From Zoroaster sp. YZ-2022 (lineage: Eukaryota > Echinodermata > Asteroidea > Forcipulatida > Zoroasteridae): a DNA stretch of 64,000 nt. The stretch lies in contig CM055816.1 of NCBI GenBank assembly GCA_029582265.1, positions 96,374,809-96,438,808 on the forward strand. Reading direction: 5' to 3'. The number at the start of each line of letters is the position of its first letter. Within the stretch, counting starts at the first letter, position 1. This document shows, piece after piece, positions 60,021 to 64,000 of the stretch. Under the pieces are notes generated by a model. That model did no database searches. It saw only the letters and a program-made list of their open reading frames with translations, and had not been told where the DNA came from. A program made the translations under genes and the position numbers.

Positions 60021-60291
60021 TAACAGGACCAGGGTTGGGGTTTATGTCCCCACAGTTTAACAGGGCAATGTTGAAAGTCGAATTAGAATTCTGGTAGTAT
60101 GGGATATGTGTCTTCAGATAACACTTGATGGTAAATCTCTTCCATGTTGGGCCATATGCTGGAGAGTATGCATATCTGGCAGACTGTTCACTCGCTAATC
60201 CCTGCACATCAGACACCAGAACAAAGGCAAACAGGAAACTCCAAGTTAACACCTCCATTGTGTAGGGCAGTAGGCAGCAGATAAACAGCAA
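59932..60291 (-). CDS. LINE N-terminal segment: signal-peptide-like leader plus 2A-like motif
   Basis: About 119 residues. The second methionine opens MEVLTWSFLFAFVLVSDVQG, a hydrophobic signal-like leader. After a Tyr/Pro-rich stretch comes FNIALLNCGDINPNPGP, a close match to the 2A consensus D-x-E-x-NPGP except Asn for Glu. Such N-terminal 2A-like motifs are known in APE-type LINEs of invertebrates, some acting as signal sequences. The remaining residues to the stop belong to the main ORF, lost by a frameshift. Whether this variant still causes ribosome skipping cannot be told from sequence. Confidence 0.7.
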   Translation of the reverse strand: MLFICCLLPYTMEVLTWSFLFAFVLVSDVQGLASEQSARYAYSPAYGPTWKRFTIKCYLKTHIPYYQNSNSTFNIALLNCGDINPNPGPVSETTTTAVINKPTHKYVRDHASPEYRVKM

Positions 60292-60400
60292 CTCCTCTTA
60301 TTGTTCATGCATGGTCAGGCTTGAGTGGCTTGGCTGAGTCATTGATCCATGGTTTGCATGGCTAAAAAGCCCATAGATGAATATTACCTTCCAGTGAGCA

Positions 60401-60772
60401 AAAATTGAAGATTTCCAACAGCAACATATCCACTAGAAGAGTAGATAGACAACATGTAGATAGCACCAGAAGATTCCTTGGTGTTAGCTCTTCAAGATGG
60501 TATAAAAATATGCAACAGACTAATGTGAATAGCAGGATATATTACATGAAAAATACAGAGCGAAAAATGTGTGCAGCTTGCGCGCACAACAATCACTCTA
60601 GATATGTGGTAACGCTTTTGCGGAAAAGACGTGTCCAAAATACAAATAAATCACAATGAGATATTGGTCTTTATGGTAAGAGGTACAGCCTAATACTTGA
60701 CATGCAGGGTTGGCCATATACGCTACAAAATGCATTACTAGATTATCTCATAATGTAAACTTTGTGATGAGT
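60401..60772 (+). repeat. Continuation of the intron block behind the LINE
   Basis: From about 60580, TTTTGCGGAAAAGACGTGTC-type sequence, a TTGGTCTT word and ACAGCCTAATACTTGACATG match 55.38-55.48 kb. The last is another singleton of the 73-bp satellite seed. The part at 60401-60570 may be LINE 5' UTR. Confidence 0.65.
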
Positions 60773-60899
60773 CTGTGTGATTTAAGTAAGACTAATTGCG
60801 GTGACACCATGTGGAATCTCAATTGAGTAGTAATTAGTTCTGAAAAGAACCGGAGGTACAACTCGACGTTTCGATCAGTGTGCTCTGACTGTGTGATTT
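60773..60899. mobile_element. Penelope-type terminal fragment, copy 5, with target duplication
   Basis: The 105-bp insertion 60784-60888 runs from AAGTAAGACTAATTGC to TTTCGATCAGTGTGCTCTGA. It is flanked by an 11-bp duplication CTGTGTGATTT (60773-60783 and 60889-60899). Removing it restores sequence colinear with 55.59 kb. Confidence 0.88.
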
Positions 60900-61036
60900 A
60901 CCAAACTAAATGATCTCATCCATGCTTGCGATGAAAGTGCATCCTGTCCTATAGTGATCCCCGGACTGCCACTTCCCGAAACGGGTTAAATGTATGGGTT
61001 AAATGACTTCTGACTAGCACCCGCCAATATAGGGCT
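60900..61036 (+). repeat. Intron block, end of cassette homology
   Basis: Matches 55.60-55.68 kb (ACTAAAT, CATCC, GCATC, TAGTGAT). No exon. Confidence 0.6.
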
Positions 61037-61229
61037 ACAATCCCGGCCAAAATAGTTGGGACACGTGACAATAAACATACCCTACGCTGTCCCCGCTCTC
61101 CGCTCTCCGCTCCCCTGCTCCCCCGCTCCCCCCACCAATGTTGTTATCTCCAGCCGGAGCACAGATCGCCCAATAAGAGCCAACATTGTCAGGGGGCCGG
61201 GGGGCCCAGCGAGATTTGGCCGGGATTGT
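61037..61229. mobile_element. 193-bp TIR element, copy A
   Basis: Ends ACAATCCCGGCCAAA and TTTGGCCGGGATTGT are inverted repeats. CT stands on both sides, a possible 2-bp target duplication. The interior is a C-rich run (CCGCTCTCCGCTCTCCGCTC) plus GGGGGCCGGGGGGCCC. It appears identical to copy B at 62360. Confidence 0.8.
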
Positions 61230-61527
61230 CTGAATTCACTTGTAGTATAATATGTGAGCGACATGCCCATTTTATCCATGCGCTTATTGTCTGTCTTTGT
61301 GATTTTTTTTTTTTTGTTCAGTTTATTTTATTTTATTACTACAGTAGTATTATTAAGTTTTCTCTGGAGGGGTGTTTGGTTTCGTTTCCCAAACATGAAA
61401 TAGCGTCCAAAGGTTGAATTAAAGAAAATTATTTGGGGAAAAAATTATAATAATGATAAAATATTATTGTAGATTTTACCCTAACGTGTTATAAATTATA
61501 CTCTTTATACAAAAAGATACAAACGTT

Positions 61528-61612
61528 CTAATAGGGTGGGATTCGAACCCACGATCCCCGCGTTTTACAACAGGTGTCTTATCCACTATACCACCGTGGT
61601 ATACACCAGTTC
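61528..61612 (-). tRNA. tRNA-like segment (SINE head or tRNA pseudogene)
   Basis: The - strand has A box TGGTATAGTGG and B box GGTTCGAATCC about 33 bases apart, with CCACGG upstream and CCACCCT downstream. A complete acceptor stem could not be drawn, so a tRNA-derived repeat or pseudogene is likelier than a working tRNA. Confidence 0.5.
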
Positions 61613-61967
61613 GGTCCCATTCATATGTCGATGGATAATGTAACCACGGTTCACCACTGAACAATAAAGAAGGAGAGTCACTCCCTTCCTTTCTTTTTTG
61701 GTTTCGATGGATCACCGTTGGATTTTTCGTCAAAATAACGGAATGAGGGGATGAAACCAAATTGAAGAGGCTTGTATGTTGTTTGTGTATCTTAATGTGC
61801 TTTTCGCGTTGAACACAAACTCTCTTTTGGGAACTTATGGACCAAAATGGCATGGTGAACCGTTGACGGTGCACCCTACAATAAAGTTCTGATCATCTGT
61901 GTTTTGCGCGCAAGCGCATTGCAGCCATGCATCGTCCAAGGGTATCGAACTGGGAACGCTTGCAGGT

Positions 61968-62038
61968 TGCCACGGTGGTCTAGTGGTTAAGACATCTGAT
62001 CTGAAATGCGGAGATCGTATGTTCGAATCCCAACCAAG
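61968..62038 (+). tRNA. tRNA-like segment, opposite orientation
   Basis: A box TGGTCTAGTGG and B box TGTTCGAATCC; the ends GGTTG and CAACC pair over 5 bp but the next two positions clash. The anticodon arm (ATCT / AGAT) does not give a clean 7-base loop. It shares CCACGGTGGT with the - strand unit at 61.57 kb. Likely a tRNA-derived repeat. Confidence 0.5.
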
Positions 62039-62359
62039 TAGAATGTTTATGTATTTTTGTCCGCAACACCGACAATAATATTACTTTTATTTATTTATTG
62101 TTTATTTTATTTTTTGATTATTATTTTTTGATTATTGGATGATGATTTTGAGGAGGAGAGTGACGAAGATGATGAGGATAATGAGGATGAGGATGACGTC
62201 CAGCGTCACCTACATCATTGGCATCATCATCATCACGAGATGATCACCAACGCCATCACTTGCCTTGTCCCTTAATGTATTGTCCTTGAGACAAAGACAA
62301 AGACTGCGGTTTGCCCGCGTCTGGTCACGGCTCCGTAGATAAACTAAGAGAAAATTCAG

Positions 62360-62552
62360 ACAATCCCGGCCAAAATAGTTGGGACACGTGACAATAAACA
62401 TACCCTACGCTGTCCCCGCTCTCCGCTCTCCGCTCCCCTGCTCCCCCGCTCCCCCCACCAATGTTGTTATCTCCAGCCGGAGCACAGATCGCCCAATAAG
62501 AGCCAACATTGTCAGGGGGCCGGGGGGCCCAGCGAGATTTGGCCGGGATTGT
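62360..62552. mobile_element. 193-bp TIR element, copy B
   Basis: Same sequence and orientation as 61037-61229, apparently without differences. AG on both sides is a possible 2-bp target duplication. Identity implies very recent movement, or conversion between copies. Confidence 0.8.
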
Positions 62553-62614
62553 AGATTGCTCAGCTGTTAGAGCAATGGTACGGTCATCCAGAGGCCAGCG
62601 CAGGTCAGTGTAGA

Positions 62615-62785
62615 TGCCAGGATTTGAAAATAGGGCGTCCAAGTTTGTTATTTTTTGAAAAAGAGTGTCCAAGTGTTTAACTTCCAATACTTTTTGCATG
62701 TGTTTTACAAACAAAACAGGGTGTCCATTTAGCAAACAGGATGTCCAAAAGACACCCAAAAGGTATTGCTGGCTCATACTATGGC
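62615..62785 (+). repeat. Dispersed repeat, copy 2 (partner at 3885)
   Basis: Direct match to 3885-4060 (CCAGGATTTGAAAAT, TTTGTTATT, AACTTCCAAT, AACAGGGTGTCCATTT, AAAAGACACCCAAA). No coding potential. Confidence 0.65.
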
Positions 62786-63396
62786 GTAGGTTCATATCCT
62801 GCTGCAGTCAAATTTCGTTGTTTACATTTAACATGTTCTAGTTTTCATTATTGGTTTTCGTTTTGGCATGTTATCATAAAGGATCCTATTCTTAAACCAC
62901 AGTTATCGGCAAGTAGTTTCGATAATGACATCTAATTGTTTCATCGAACAATTATTTATGTCACTGAGCCTTTGGAAAGTGGTAAACAGAAACATTAAAA
63001 TGGAGGCACGCTGGAGAGTGGTCATTTTTGAGACCCGAACTGAAATGGCAATGTACCAGAAAGTGACCTAATTACGTAATTAAGTACATCTTGTCATTTA
63101 TTCAGAGACATAATATTTCAATAATAATAATAATAACTGTCACTTCTACAGCGCCTTTTCCAAAGAGTATATTGCGCTCAGAATTGCATGAATCAATTCA
63201 ATGACAAATCTACAGCATTTTCTCTATGTAGCCAAATGGAGTATAAAGGACACAGCTTTTATAGTTCAATGTTTAAGGGAACAATGCACTTTGAGCTGAG
63301 ATTATTTTTGAATGTTTCCGTAGATAATAAAGTTGTAAATACAATCGAATAGAATTTAATCAGTATTATAATGTACAACCCTGACTTTACTTCCAG
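62786..63396. other. Intron sequence with an EGF relic
   Basis: At 63000-63035 AATGGAGGCACGCTGGAGAG recalls the ENGGTLES core of an EGF exon but has no splice sites or cysteines. An (AATA/AAT)n run lies at 63118-63136, followed by GCGCCTTTTCCAAAGAG, possibly a LINE 3' tail in reverse. Nothing else is recognised. Confidence 0.5.
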
Positions 63397-63486
63397 GGTG
63401 TGCGCTATCCTGTGTGAATGGTGAGCTCAATGATCAGAAATGTCAGTGTGATTGTTACGGCGGCTGGAGTGGTAATTTATGCGCAG
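63397..63486 (+). CDS. Exon, EGF-like domain (63-kb group, unit 1)
   Basis: 90 bp after TTTACTTCCAG and before GTACGT, phase 1 both sides. Module CALSCVNGELNDQKCQCDCY, then GGWSGNLCA; spacing C-x3-C-x9-C-x-C-x-C-x8-C. Nearly identical to the next exon, differing mainly at Val/Glu after the second cysteine and Ala/Ser at the end. Together they form a tandem array of exon plus intron. Confidence 0.85.
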
Positions 63487-63658
63487 GTACGTACAAGCTG
63501 TGAATATACACTGCAAAAACTGGGAGAGTTAAAACTACCCAAGTGGTGTAGGCAGTTCGCTCATTATGAACACCGTGGAAGAATAACGTTGATATCACTG
63601 AAACAGAATCTCATACATAATTTAAACCAATAATGTACCACCCTGGCTTTACTTCCAG

Positions 63659-63748
63659 AGTGTGCGCTGTCCTGTGAGAATGGTGAGCTCAATGATCAGA
63701 AATGTCAGTGTGATTGTTACGGCGGCTGGAGTGGTAATTTATGCTCAG
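63659..63748 (+). CDS. Exon, EGF-like domain (63-kb group, unit 2)
   Basis: 90 bp, acceptor ACTTCCAG, donor GTACGT, phase 1. Module CALSCENGELNDQKCQCDCY, then GGWSGNLCS. Exon start is 262 bases after unit 1. Its following intron is near-identical to that of unit 1 over about 130 bases (ACAAGCTGTGAATATACACT, CTGGGAGAGTTAAAACTACC), so the duplication is recent. Confidence 0.86.
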
Positions 63749-63912
63749 GTACGTACAAGCTGTGAATATACACTGCAAAAACTGGGAGAGTTAAAACTAC
63801 CCAAGTGGTGTAGGCAGTTCGCTCAATATGAACACCGTGGAAGAATAACGTTGATATCACTAAAATGGAATGTCATGCATAATAATGTACCACACCCTGA
63901 CTTTACCTCCAG

Positions 63913-64000
63913 AGTGTGCGCTATCCTGTGAGAATGATGGTGTGCTCAATGGTCAGACATGTCAGTGTATATGTCTTGGAGACTGGAGCGGCAATTTATG
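63913..64000 (+). CDS. Exon, EGF-like domain (63-kb group, unit 3, cut by window end)
   Basis: Acceptor TTACCTCCAG; the exon is open to the window end, phase 1. Module CALSCENDGVLNGQTCQCIC, then LGDWSGNL and the start of the last cysteine codon. More diverged than units 1 and 2, but the intron before it is the same type. The array probably continues beyond the window. Confidence 0.82.

Larger units (their letters stand above)
56747..60400 (-). mobile_element. Near-complete L2/CR1-like LINE
   Basis: On the - strand it has an N-terminal frame, an APE endonuclease, a reverse transcriptase and a C-terminal domain, ending in GGCGCTTTACAAATGCTTGT and an (ATT)n-type tail at about 56747-56765. The coding part is interrupted by one stop (about 58780) and two frameshifts (about 59945 and 58617). 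Length about 3.6 kb; the 5' limit is approximate. It splits an intron block whose halves match 55.34-55.50 kb. Confidence 0.88.
61230..62359. other. Interval between the two 193-bp elements, with tRNA-like units
   Basis: Apart from two tRNA-like segments (listed), it holds AT-rich sequence. At 62131-62200 a GAT/GAG-rich run, open on the + strand, would encode an acidic run and then a His-rich run (HLHHWHHHHH) without a start codon; this is probably a microsatellite by-product. The - strand frame at 61476-61874 has no domain. Confidence 0.5.
63370..63912 (+). repeat. Tandem exon-intron duplication, period about 255-262 bp
   Basis: Unit: acceptor, 90-bp EGF exon, donor GTACGT, intron of about 165-172 bp with GCAGTTCGCTCA, ATGAACACCGTGGAAGAATA and ATGTACCA. 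Two complete units and the start of a third. Older relatives of the same intron lie at 56.3 and 45.16 kb. Confidence 0.88.

Noticed and set aside
61528..62038. Functional tRNA genes
   Set aside because: A and B boxes are good, but acceptor and anticodon stems do not fold cleanly in either unit.
62131..62275. Acidic then His-rich peptide
   Set aside because: There is no start codon in frame and the sequence is a GAT/CAT microsatellite-like tract.
61037..62552. LTR retrotransposon with 193-bp direct repeats as LTRs
   Set aside because: The repeats lack TG...CA ends, have their own internal TIR, and no primer-binding site or gag/pol lies between them.

Overview
This is an intergenic and intronic window from a repeat-rich animal genome. 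The GT-AG exons in one shared phase, signal peptide exon, tRNA-derived SINEs, several LINE lineages, a Penelope-like element with a GIY-YIG endonuclease, DNA transposons, long satellites and a 500-base assembly gap all point to a metazoan. The style (short EGF exons with the C-x3-C spacing, CR1/L2-like LINEs, abundant small inverted-repeat elements) suits a marine invertebrate, perhaps an echinoderm or another invertebrate deuterostome. That last step is inference.

The only host gene I can support runs on the + strand. It has a candidate TATA/CCAAT promoter near 33.3 kb, a signal-peptide exon (33594-33639), a proline/glycine-rich exon (44642-44785) and EGF-like exons (45695-45793, 46441-46533, 63397-63486, 63659-63748, 63913 to the window end). 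Every junction is phase 1, so EGF exons can be duplicated or lost without changing the frame. Two EGF relics (46286, 56185) are broken. An inverted EGF exon (21900-21989, - strand) and the same broken relic lie on the far left.

The large-scale layout is an inverted segmental duplication. The left arm (1 to about 22.12 kb) is colinear, in reverse, with about 46.31-55.64 kb. Both arms hold the 73-bp satellite: about 8.3 kb left, 2.7 kb right. The arms differ by insertions. On the left these are a 4.6-kb block (about 950-5585), a hAT-like element inside the satellite and a 7.65-kb inverted-repeat element that itself hosts a LINE and small elements. On the right they are a tRNA-SINE and, springing from its edge, a 98-bp satellite of about 46 units. 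The left arm keeps the single-copy, SINE-free version of that site, so the window preserves before and after states of a satellite birth.

The 24-kb spacer between the arms holds degenerate LINEs, small elements, a long-TIR CACTG element, minisatellites, Penelope-type fragments (some with 10-12 bp target duplications) and a palindrome next to a (TA)60 run. Each palindrome arm folds as a type I hammerhead ribozyme. At 56.7-60.4 kb lies a nearly complete L2/CR1-like LINE whose first reading frame begins with a signal-peptide-like segment followed by a 2A-like motif. The right edge shows very recent tandem copying of an EGF exon with its intron (period about 260 bp).
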